A DNA stretch of 64,000 bases from Dama dama (taxonomy: Eukaryota > Chordata > Mammalia > Artiodactyla > Cervidae): positions 827,501 through 891,500 of the forward strand of contig NC_083688.1 in assembly GCF_033118175.1 (NCBI RefSeq), given 5' to 3'. The notes under the pieces were generated by a model, which saw only the letters and a list, made by a program, of their open reading frames with translations, ran no database searches and had not been told where the DNA came from. Of this stretch, positions 44,601 through 56,600 are shown piece by piece. Position numbers and translations under genes: made by a program. The stretch's first letter is position 1. The number at the start of each line of letters is the position of its first letter.

Positions 44601-47600
44601 AGGTGAGGAGAACGGCGGCAGCACAAGCTTTTAGCAGCGTGGTAGGATGCCTCCCCGAGGGGACCTGATTGTCTTTTTTTTAAAGGGAAGTTTACAAACC
44701 TGTTGTCAAACACAGCCATTATTTAAAATTAAACTGTATGTTGCTTGCTTGTTCAGTTGCTCAGTTGTGTCCGACTCTTTGCAGCCCCATGGACTGTAGG
44801 CTCCTCTGTCCATGGGATTTCCCGGGCAAGAATACTGGGGTGGGTTGCCATGCCCTCCTGCAGGGGATCTTCCTGACCCAGGGATCGAACCCTTGTCTTT
44901 TGCATCTCCTGCACTGGCAGGTGGATTCTTTATCACTGAGCCACCTGGGAAGCCTCCACCACTGTTTTAAATACAGTTTATTTAACAGTAATAACAAGAG
45001 AAGCCACCACCAGGAGAAGCCTGAGCACTGAATGAAGACCTAGCAGAACCAAAAATACAAAAATTTTAAAAAGACGATGGCAGCGATTTCCCTGGTGGTT
45101 CAGTGGTGAAAATTCTGTGCTCCCAATACAGGGGGTAGATCTGCTTCCTGGTCAGGGAACTAATATCCTGCATGCCGCCAATTTTTTTTAAAAAATCAAT
45201 CAAAAAAGAAATGGTCAGTACTTTAAAAAAAAAAAGATAAAAAATACTTAACATGCATCTGTTTCCAAATATTTTGCTGCATCCTGCCATCACCTCTGTT
45301 CCACCAGCATTTCTCTGGTAGGAGAGTGGTATGTAGGGGCCTCTTTTGCATCTCTTTGCAACTCTGGGTTCAATGATGTTGTGATGATAACTTGAAACTG
45401 AACTTAGTGGGAGTGTTTACACCAGGGAAGTTGGCAGTCTACAAATCAGGACTCCATTTGTTGTTTTATTGATGAAGACAAGGTGAATAACGCAGATTAA
45501 GTTTGGTGTCTATAGCTGTTGCGCTGAGATTAACATAAAACTGTGAGGAGGTGCTCGTCCGGGACCTTCTGATGAAGGGACAGTGTCTCCATTGCCTCGG
45601 TTTCTTCTTCCTCTCAAGCACAGATGAGAAAACCCATCAGCCTTCACACCACATGCGCTATTGACTGTGAATTTAGGACAGCTTCTTTATCGGGGAAAGA
45701 ATGAGCAGATAGGGTGCAGCTCCGTGTGTGGAGTCATGATGGAGCTGCAGCCATCGTAGGCTCCTGTCAGGAGGTGGGTGGCCTCACTGAGAAGGTGACA
45801 TTTGAGCCCTGAAGAGGGTAAGGGAGGGAGCCTTGTGGGATTCGCAGGAAAAGCATTTTCTGCAGAGGGAACAGCCAGTGCAAAGGCCCTGAGGCGGGAC
45901 AGCCCGGCAGCTTCAGGGACCATCGGGAAGGTCAGTGAGGCCTGAGTGAGTGGGGAAGAGCAGGCCCGGGGCGGGGGGGGGTTGCTGCAGGTGGGACAGG
46001 GCTGACCAGGAGGGGCCTCGTGTGCCATCCGAGACGATGCTGTGCGTGGCTGGGGCCAGTGCTTCTGAGCTTAGAAGAGCGAGCTCTGTTTGTTGGGGAA
46101 CAGACTGGAGTGAGCACAGGCGGGCCCAGGAAGCCGTCTAGCACTCTAGGGGGCCAGGGACGGCAGTGGAGGACGTGAGAGGTGGGTTTCCCATTGGGTT
46201 GGAGAGATTGGAAGCATCGGAACTGGAAGTTTCAGGAGAGGGGTGGGGTTGGGGTTGCCCAGAGGGGTTCCATCTCTGCTCTCTGGAGTTTCAGGGGCCG
46301 CTATGGGAGCAGAAGGGTTGAACACTATGACTTAGCGTCTCCCCCAGGCCCTTCTGTCCGCCTCTGCCCAGGGTTCCGTTCTAGGTCCGTGGAAAGAACT
46401 CTGCCCCTGAGACGAAACTCCACAGCCTTGCTCTGCTCTGAGCCCTTTGTGATGCAGACAGGGAGACTGAGGCCAGGGGGTGATGGGCTCGGGGCAGGTC
46501 ACGTGGGCATCGGTGGAGAGCTGGGATGGGGCCCCGGGGCCTGACCGGGTTGGTCTCCTGGCCAGAGGCACCCCCCACGCTCCACCCCCGCCATGGGGGT
46601 GCTGTCTGCATCCCCTGGCAGCCCCACCCCCCCTTGCTGGTCTCTTCTGAGCCACAGACGCTCCCCTTTCTCCTGTCAGCGATGTGCCCAAGGGCGCTGA
46701 GAACTTTGAGGTCTCTGGGAGCTCCGGGGTGAAGATCTTCATAGCCTATGACCCAGCGCGGGTGACAGAGCCCACGGGCAGGGCCCACTGGCCCCTGGAT
46801 GCCAGCGTGGACGTGGTCATATCCGTGGACGCAGCCAGTAAGGCTTTAAACGACCTCAAGGTAAGAGGCCCTTCTCCGCAGGTCAGAGCCCCAGACAAAG
46901 CACACCCCATTCACACACCGCCCTAGTCAGCCAGCCCCACAAGGCTCCGACGCCCAAATCCACACACACGACACATCCCGAAACAAGCCCATAGACACCT
47001 AAGCCTGTAAACCCACCCGACATGCCAACATCCACACACGGCAGGAATGAATACTCCCGTAAAGGCATAGCCTGCCTGATCGCCCCCTCAAGTTCACAGA
47101 CACCCCCTTGGGTCCCAGCTCCACACCGACCCCGAACAAGCCCCGCCCGCTCCTGTGCAGACAGGCGTCCTCAGCAAGAGCCACGCGCGTGCGCACATAC
47201 ACGCATGCATCGGACATAGGTGCATACCTGGATGCACGTGTGTCTCCCACCTAAGGAAGCAGGAAACCTCTTTCACAGACGACACGACACCTTCTCACTC
47301 GCCCCCAGGCGCCTGCCACACAGGCAGTGACCCCAGACTCACTGATCAGCTTTTTCTCCAGGGACACGGGGAAGCTGAGGGCTGTGCAGCTGTTGAGAGC
47401 AGGGCCCCAGAGCTCAGACCCCCTGAGCGCCACCTACTGGGCCAGCCTGGGGGCTCTCTGAGAGGCCCGGGTCGAGCCCTTTGCATGGACGGTGGGCCGT
47501 GTGAGCATGGGCTGCGATCGTGGGGTGGGAAGGGTCGTTGTTCCCATTTTACAGATGAAGAAACTGAGGCTTAGGGAGACTGAGTACCTTGCCTGAGTCA

Positions 47601-50600
47601 CTGGTGACGGCCACCCCTTCCCGCATTCTTTCTCCCTGGCCTCTCCACGGACGCCTAAGGGTCCGGCTGCCCCCGGGGCCCGCCCCCCACCCTGTCTGGC
47701 CCTCCTGGCCCCTCAGCCGAGCCGTGGGCCCCAGGGAGGCACCTGCTCTCTCCAGCTGGAGAAAGTGGCTCTGGATCTGGGTGCAGAGCCCGTGGGCCCC
47801 GGGCCTTTGCCAGCAGGGAGCAGCCGGGGCCCCCACCCCCCCATCTACACAGGGCCGCTGCGGTGTCCCCTCCGCCCCCCGCCTCAGCCATCCCCGCAGG
47901 GCTGGCCGGGCCCACTCAGGGCTGATGGTGTCCCCGCAGGTGAAGATCTCCTACTTCGGGCAGCCGGCGGGCGGGGCCCTGGGCCACAGCGTGCTCTACC
48001 TCACGGGTGCAGGTAAGTCCCGCCTCCGGGCCTCCATGCGTCCCTGCCCTTTCCCCTCCACGCTGGCTGCTTGAGGGTCTTAGGGAGGCCCAGGGCCATC
48101 TTCCTCCTCCACCGAGGAGCTTGGCTCCTTCAGAGGCCATCCATCTGCTCCAGACCCCCAGGACTGGAGCCCCAGCCGTGCTTACAGCCACAGCGACCTA
48201 GAAACTGCACGGCCCGCGGGTCTCCAGCCAGACCACAACAGGCTTCCTCCATCCAGAGTCCCGGAGCCTCAAGGCTCGTCACTAAACATGCAGAGCCGCA
48301 CGCTACCTTCAGCCAGACCCTTGGCAGTGACCCTAACAGCAGAGCCAGCAGCTGGAATCTCAGGCCTCGTCCTGGCCTCCAGAGTCAGGGCCCCCAAGGG
48401 TTAGCAATTCAGGGCATGCAGATGAGTGAGAAAGTCAAGAGCCCAAGGCTTGGGTCCCTCAAAAGCCAGAGCCACAGGGGCGGGCCTCCCGGGCATTGGG
48501 CATGGTCCCCAGAACAGGGCTGCCTGGTTCTCCTGGGCTTGGGGCGGGGTCAAAGCTTGCCCCAACCTGGACACTATGGTGAGACGGGGGACCGGGGAGC
48601 TCAGATAACCCCTCCCCATCTCTTTTCAGACATCTCCCTCGACGCGGACAGTGGCCGCACAGGCAAGGTGAAAAGGACCCAAGGCGACAAGGTGGGCCTC
48701 CTCCAGCTATCCCAAGACGGCGGGGTCGACAGGCCGACCTGGGGGTGGCCCTGGGGGGGGCAGGCTCTGCCTCCAGAAGGGTGACGGATTCCTGGACTCT
48801 GTGTATCCAGCAGTGTGGGGAGGCCATCTGAGGACTCCCCATCAGCATGAGAGGGCCTGACACTGTGTGATCAGCATGCTGTGTGACTCCTGGAAAACAG
48901 CTTACCCTCTCTGGTCTCTAGTGCCACCTCACACCTGGGATCTTTTGCTTGAGGTCTTTTCTATTTCCTGGGCTGTATTTGGACCCCTAAGCATGATAGG
49001 TGCTTCTTAAAAGGTTGTCAAGTGACTGAATGAAGGCTTCTGGTAGAGGAGGCTGCATGGACTACCCTGGTTAGATTCCGAAGAGAGAGAGAGGGAAGGT
49101 GGGGTGGGCCCCAGGCATTATCCCACAGCAAGTGTCTGAAGGCTATCCTGGGAGGGTAGAAAGTAAGATTTGTGGGGAAGGACCCCAGGGAGGACGCCTG
49201 CCTCGCACACACGACTTTGTGGACAAGATGGGGCAGGACTGCCAAGGATGGATGTGCAGGTCGCGCACTGCACAAGGTTGCTGAGCAAGGTAGTGAGTGC
49301 GGCCTGAGATACAAACCATGTCTTGGGCCCTGATACAGTGAGGTAGCTACCCGAAGAGGTGGACAAGAGTGCTATGTAGGTTAGCAGTGGTCCTGTGAGG
49401 TCACCCAGACCCAAGTTTGAATCCCACCTCTGTGACTTAGAGTTCACCTCCCCAGAGCCTCCTTCCCCTCTTCTGTAAATGGGGAGAATAAGCTCTGACT
49501 TGCAGAGGCTGGTGGGAATAAAGCAGAGGCAGATCAGGAAGAGCTTTGATTACAGAGGCCAGACTCCAGCCATCTTCCCCACCTGTCAGCTCCATCCTTC
49601 TTGCAGGGCCTGCAGGATCACAAGTGAACATCAGAGACCACTGGGACAGGCCCCAGGAGAGGACTGGGGTGGGGAGAGAATCCCAGCAGTTCTCTAGCCC
49701 CCTCAAGGTCAGGGCAAGGCAGGGCCAAAACTCAAAAGACTGGCAGAGGCCATTTCTGGGCCTGACGCTGCCCCCTTCCTGTTGCAGTGTGACGGCTGGG
49801 CGGGGCTGCTGTGTACAGTTGTTCAGGCTGTTCACTGCCCAAGCGTGGAGTGACTCTGGGTCTGGAGAGCTGGAGCTCCAGTCCCCAAGTCTATTAAATC
49901 CATTATCCCTCTTTAAATCTTCAAGTAAACCTGGAATACAGAAGTCTCCAAGTTAACAAAGCAGACAGCTCTAGCCATGTCCAGAACCCCTTCCCAGAGA
50001 TTCCTGGGTCCCACTGACCCTAAGGCCTCGTGTTTTGCACAGAAAAGCTGGCGCTGGGGCCCTGAGGGCTACGGGGCTATCCTGATGGTGAACTGTGACC
50101 GGGACAGTCTCCGGTCCACGGAGATGGACCTCACCAACACCCAGCTAACCTCGCTGGATGGTGAGTAACAGAGGATGGGGCTGTCCAGGATGACGGTGTG
50201 GGGCAGCGCGGGGCTGCCTCATGGGGACCACTCTCTCCAGACCTGCAGGACATGTCCCCAGTGGTGCTGACCTGCGATGCCCCTGATGAGCTCTTTGACA
50301 GCTACAAGCTGGTCTTGAATGTGCCACTTTCTGATTCCAAAAGAATGAGGGTCTTCTGCACCCGGGGTAAGTGGCCTGGAGGGGCCTCTTCCCTCCCTAC
50401 TCCAGGCTCTGCTTCCCAAATCATCTCTTTCTTCTCTTATCCACATCTCTCCAGTCTTCCATCATCATTTGGTAATTCTCACTACCACTTAAAAGCAGCC
50501 ACAGCATCACGACAGGATCCATGGACCAAGGAAGAGGGTCCCAAGCTAGACCCATTTTACAGAGGGGAAAACTGAGGCTCAGACATGTGAATTCACTGCC

Positions 50601-53600
50601 CTAAGTTCACACAACCAGTTGGGAGTGGAGCAGGCATTCCAAGTCAGTCTCTTGGGCACCAAAGCCGCTCTTCTTTACCCGGCCCTGGCCCTCCCCTGAC
50701 CCCATCCCTCCTCTGGTGAGTCAGTACAGAATGAGTTCTCAGTGCTGACAAATGCCGTCCAGGCTGTGTGAGGTGGGGGCAGGGATCAGCAAAGCCAAGG
50801 CCCAGCCTTGCCTTTGGAATCCAGTTATTCTGCCAGAGAGTTTATTAATCAAACTCTGTGGCTTAGAACAAAACAAAACCCATCCTTAACCCTGAGGTGA
50901 CCTTACTCATTTTTATAAATAGCAAGAGACCGTCCTACCTCTTCCTTCTTCTTCTTCACTCTCTGTTCAAACTGACTCAGAATTCGTTGCAGCTAAATTC
51001 CAGCAGGAGCCAGAATGCTTCTTCTCTGCACCAGGGGTGGAAAGTTAGGGAGGGGTCTGGCTTGAAAATACTTATTGTGATTGCAGAACATAAGCTCCAT
51101 CTCCATAGGTGAGCTGACAAGCCTTTCTGCTCTAAGAACATGCTAGGGTGCCACTTCCCAGATGACCCTCCGTGGGCAGGGAAAGGAGATGGGCCAGAAC
51201 TGCTAAGTGCCAGGAGCTTTGTTTAAAAAATTGACATGACAATCACAGGACATAAAAGTAACCATTTTCAAGTAAACAATTTAACTACATTCCCTGGTGG
51301 CTGGGAGGTAAAGAATCTGCCTGCAATGCAGGAGACCTGGGCTTAATCCTCGGTTGGGAAGACGCTCTGGAGAATGGAAAGGCTACCCACTCCAGTATTC
51401 TGGCCTGGAGAATTGCATGGACAGAGGAGCCTGATGGGCTACAGTCCGTGGGGTCACAGGAGAGTCGGACACGCCTGAGCGACTAGACGACGACAGTCCC
51501 AATCCCCAACCCCATCTCTGTGCTGTGAGTGCTCGCTAGCTCAGGCGTGTCCGACTCTCTGTGACCCCGTGGACTGGAGCCCGCCAGGCTCCTCCGTCCA
51601 TGGGATTCTGCAGGCCAGAATACTGGAGGGGGTTACCATGCCCTCCTCCAGGGGACCTTCCTGACCCAGGGATGGAACCCACGTCTCTTACGTCTCCTGC
51701 GTTGACAAGGTGGGTTCCTTACTACTAGCGCCACCCACGCCCCAGCCCTAGGCAACCGGCAATCTCCTTTCTGCCCCTATGGACGCATCTCCTTCAAATG
51801 GAACCATACAATACTTGCCTTTTGCGTCAAGCTTCTTTCACGTAGTATGATGTCCTCAAGGTTCGTCTGTGCTGTGGCATGCATCAGACCTACATCCCTT
51901 TCTATGGGTGAAGGACACACCAGCACATGGATACACTGCATTTGTTTGCTTCCCTGGTGGCTCAGATGGTAAAGCGTCTGCCCACAATGTGGGAGACCCG
52001 GGTTAGGTCCCTGGGTCGGGAAAATCCTCTGGAGAAGGAAATGGCAACCCACTCCAGTATTCTTGCCTGGAAAACCCCATGGATGGAGGAGCATGGTGGG
52101 CTACAGTCCATGGGGTCACACAGAGTCGGACACCACTGAGTGATTTGACTTTCTTTCACATTTGGTTTATCCATTCATCAGTTGATGGACATTTGGGTTG
52201 TGTCCACCTTTGGGGCCAGCTGCTTTTATTTCCTTGTCCGATGTAAAGCTTGCACCGCCTTCATGAGAAATGTTAGCCCATTTTACAGATGAGGAACTGA
52301 GGCTCAGAGAGGCTGAGTCATTGAGCTGAGGTCACACAGCTAGCATGTGACACTGCTGGAGAGGAGCCTGAGTCGCTCTGATGCAGCATGGCTCTGCCCC
52401 TGTGTTCCCGGGCTCAGGCTTCCTGTCCAGGCCCCCACACCCCTGCGTTAGCGCTGGGCAGCCGAAGTTTCGGTGATCGTGAGTGCCCCGGCTATCACAT
52501 AACTGCGCCAGCCTTGCCTCCGTGCTGACTCGGGTCTCCCTAGGTGGGAATTCCCTCCTGGACTATGAGCAGGTGCTGGGGCCCCAGCACCCGTCGTACA
52601 AAGTGGCCCGTCAGCCAGGGGAGCGGAAGATCCGCCTCTATGTGGAGGGGCTCAGCTTTCCCGACGCCGATTTCTCGGGGCTGGTCTCCCTCAGCGTCAG
52701 CCTGGTGGACACCAAGGTAGGTGCAGTGCCGGGGGCAGAGACGGGGTCGGGGAGTTTCAGGGCCCAGCGGAGGCCTCAGGGCTGGGAGGCCGGGGGCCAG
52801 GGCTCCCGAGGCCCGATGGGGCTCCCTGCGGGGCCCACTGAGTCCCCATTCTCCCCCCAGACTCTGCCCGAGGTGCCCCTCTTCACAGACACCGTGGCCT
52901 TCCGCGTGGCCCCCTGGATCATGACCCCCAACACCCAGCCCCCCCTGGAGCTATATGTGTGCAGGTGAGTTCTCATGCTCCCTCGGCTCTCCCGCCGCCC
53001 CTGGACTCCCAGAGGCAGGAACAGAGCGCGGGACCCGGCTTGCTCCTGCACGCTCAGCGGCCGGACTCCCCGAGGGCCCCCAGGGGCACACTTGGGTACA
53101 GGCCAGCGGTGAGCTGGCTGGGCCATCAGCCCGCCTGCTCTGAGCAGCCAAGGCCCCAGCTGCGGTCGCCGGCTCCAGCTCCAGCTCCCCATCCTTACCC
53201 TGCCCTGCCTGCAGCAGTCCCGGGACATCCTGGGTTTATTCCAGGCAGAGGGGCCAGGCCCTGTTCAGGTTCCTGGGGGTGGCAGGAGACCCAGCCTCCC
53301 TCTGACGGGGCTGTGCCCCTGGGCCTGCAGAGCGCGTGAGAATTCAGCTTCCAGGACCGTCTGTGAGCCCCGGCCCCACCCGGGTCCCTGGTCCTTCTGC
53401 CATGTCTCAGGATCCTCGTCAAGCCCCTGGATGGGCAGGGCAGCCAGGGCTGGCAAGGCTACAGGGCCCTGCAGAGGAGGTCAGACCACCGGAAAGGGCC
53501 GTAGACGACTTGGAGCTTAAGTCAGAAGGAATGCTGTGGTCAGACAGGTTTGCTCTGCTGGCCTGGCTCAGGTGTTCAGACGGGAGGGGGCTCTTTCTCT

Positions 53601-56600
53601 GCCTTTGCTCACTCGCCTTTGATGAGGCCAGTAGTGAGAGGCGGGAGGAAACGGGCTCCTCCCCCTCACTATCGCCGTGACCGTGACCGTGACCGGTGAG
53701 ACTGTCCCCGGCCCCCTCAGCAGGGCCCCGCACCTGCCCGCCCCCCGTCACTCCCGCCTGACGGGATCTGGAGACGTGGTCCGCCTCTGTCAGTCGCCCA
53801 CGAGCCTCTCCAGCGCGGGGACTGTGTCTGGAGCCGAGGGCGGCCCGGGGCCCAACACGGACGGCACGCAGGCCCCTGCGTCCACCCCCAAGGCTGCCGT
53901 CCGCAGCCCCGCCTCCCTGCCCTCCCCTGTGTTTTGCAGTGTCCTAGACGCTCATGGCTCGAATGAGAAGTTTCTGAATGACATGTCCGATCTGGCGCTG
54001 AGAGCCAGCTGCACGCTGATGGTCTGCCCTCGGGTTGAGAACCGAAATGACCGCTGGATCCAGGTGGGCGAGGAGCAGCCCCGGGAGCGGGGGGCAGCCC
54101 AAGCTCCGTCCCCCACCCCGGCTTAGGGGAGCGGCCTCTGCGGCTCTCGCCCGGCTCCCTAGAGAAGCTGGGCCTGGCGCAAGGACTCGGGGTGGGCACG
54201 CGGCCTGGGAGAGCCCTCCTTCTCCCACCGCTGCCTCACTAGGCCTCTCCTGCTTCCCTCCAGGGGCTCTGGCCCAGGCAGAGCCCTCCCCCGGCTGGGT
54301 CCCTGGGGGACCTCCTGCCCACTCGAGGCCTCGGGGAGGATCTAGCCCTGGGCCTGGGGTGCTAGCCCCTTCTCAATGCGAGACCGAGGCGGTCACAGTG
54401 GCCTTTTCTCTTGCCCTCCCAGGATGAGATGGAGTTTGGCTACACTGAGGCCCCGCACAAAGCCTTCCCCGTGGTCTTCGACTCCCCCCGAAACAGAGGC
54501 CTGAAGGATTTCCCTTACAAGAGGATACTGGTATGCGCCCAAGGGCAGAGTGCGGACGCCGTGGGTGCCTGCCCCATGGGGCCCACTGCTCAGGCTTGCC
54601 TGGCCCTAGTCCTTCAGGGACTGTGAGGGACGCAGGAGGTGGGCTGTGGCGAGTGGGGAGTTAGGGGGAGGCTTGGGGAGGAGTATGTAGATGAAATGCC
54701 AATCACCCCTGTGCTGGGAGGGGCCCTGGTCTCCCCCCAGGGGCTGTGAACAAAGGAGTCGGCTCCGGGGAGACCAAACTGCCCTTTGGGGGGAACGCAT
54801 CCCTAGTGATCCTCACAGCTCTTGCTTTGTGCTGGGGCCCCTCTCCGGTAACGGGTGTTTTCTGAACACCTACCACGTGCCAGGCCCCACGCTGCCTGCT
54901 GGGCGCAGGAGGGCGGCAAGAGCCGCTCCAGAGACCATGCCCTGAGTTCCAGGCCCTCCCCCCAGCTTCTCACAGCTGCTCATTTAATCCACACGCACTC
55001 CTGTGAATGAGTACTATTATCATTCCCTCTTTACTGAGGCCCAAGAGTTAAGCAACTTAACTCGAGGCCACACAGCTAGGTAGCAGGGACACCAAGATGT
55101 AGAACCAGAGGGGGCTTCTCCACGGCCTCTGCTCTTGACGGCTGGGCTAAACCGCCTTCCGAGGGGGTCCCTGCCCCAGAGTGCCTGTCTCCGCCTGTTT
55201 GCCGGTGTCCCCCCCCGCCCCCCGCCAGGACAATGCTGGGTCCGGGTGGCGGCTCCACTAGGGATGCCCAGGAGCTCCTGGCCACACAGAGCAGGGATCC
55301 TGAGGGGTCAGAGGTGAGTCCCCGGGAGGTGACCATGCGCCCTGCAGGCTGAGTCTGCATCAACCCCAAGTCCTGGGCCTGACCCCAAGTCCTGGGCCTG
55401 ACCCCAAGTCCTGGGCCTGACCCCGCCGTGGTATTTTCCACTGATCTCTGCTCTCCCCTGCTGGCTCAGACAGTACAAACTCTGCCTGCAATACAGGAGC
55501 TGCAGGTTCGATCCCGGGGTCGGGAAGATCCCCTGGAGGAGGGCATGGCAACCCACTCCAGTATTCTTGCCTGAAGAATCCCATGAACAGAGGAGCCTGG
55601 TGGGCTATATACTCCATTGGGTTGCAAAGAGTCGGTCGTGACTGAGTGACTAACACTTTCTGCTCTGTCTTTATCATTCCCTTTCTTCTACTTCCTTTAG
55701 GTTTAATTTGCCGTTCTTTCCCTAGCTGGAAATGGAAACAAAGATTTTTTCAACCCTTTCTCTTCCTAATGTGTTTAGAATTGTGTCATTCCCAGGAAAC
55801 GCTGTTTACTGGCATGCCCGTGGGTTTTAACCTGCTGCGTGCTTATTACCTTTCACTTCAAAATACGGTGTAATCTCCTCTTTGATTTATTCTTTGGCCC
55901 ACAGGTTCTTTAGAAGTGCGTTGTCTCATTTCCAAACATTTGAGATTTTCTACTTATGGTTCTGTTATTGGCTTGGGTATTGCTCACCAAGTGGAATTTA
56001 CTTTTTAAATCTTTTTATTTTCTATTGGAGAATAGTTGATGAACAGTGTTGTGTTGATTTCAGGCGTGCAGCAAAATGACTCAGGCACATGCATGAATCT
56101 ATTGTTTTTTCGGGGCGGGAGGTGTGGGCTTTAATAGCACAACTCTCAGGGCACTGGGAGACTTCATATAAATCAAATAGGCAGTAGATTCCCGCAGGAG
56201 CACCACCCGCCCCCGACCCCAAGAGCTGTCTCTTCCTGTTCTAACTGACCCCTCCTTTGGGGGGGGGGTGGATTTTACCAATTCTCCCCTAGGGTCCTGA
56301 CTTTGGATATGTAACCCGGGAAATCCAGTTCACTGGTGTCTCTGGCCTTGACTCCTTCGGCAACCTGGACGTCAGCCCGCCAGTCACGGTGGAGGGCAAG
56401 GAGTACCCTCTGGGCCGGATCCTCATCGGCAGCTGCCTCCCCAAGTGAGAAGCCGGGGAGAGGGGGAGGGCACGGGGGTGGGGGCTCTGGGGGGCCCCAG
56501 GGCATGCAAGGCGGCATCTACCCCCCACTCATGAGAAGCCAGGGCCAGGTTGGGGGAGGCACGGGGGGGCCCCGGGGCATGCAAGGCGGCATCTACCCCC

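Larger units (their letters stand above)
29672..46679 (+). other. PADI1: PADI1 intron 1 (17 kb), repeat-rich
   Basis: The intron runs from GTGAGA after codon 31 to TCCTGTCAG. The first 7 kb are GC-rich and mostly unique, with one palindromic repeat (30733-30899), one Bov-tA and one CHR-type SINE. From 36.6 to 45.3 kb it is packed with MIR, CHR, Bov-tA, L1, BovB and LTR copies and a CA-type microsatellite. Unique sequence resumes from about 45.3 kb to exon 2. Long open frames here (for example 32655-31870 on the minus strand and 35299-36306) show no recognisable family and appear to be chance frames in GC-rich DNA. Confidence 0.85.

Noticed and set aside
44296..44720. Minus-strand 140-codon frame in intron 1
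   Set aside because: Hydrophobic and Cys-rich composition without a recognisable family and no initiation or splice context; no evidence beyond openness.
52966..53339. Possible alternative extension of PADI1 exon 8 into intron 8
   Set aside because: Frames such as 52959-53339 are open by chance; the GTGAGT donor at 52965 and the exact phase match with exon 9 explain the gene without extension.
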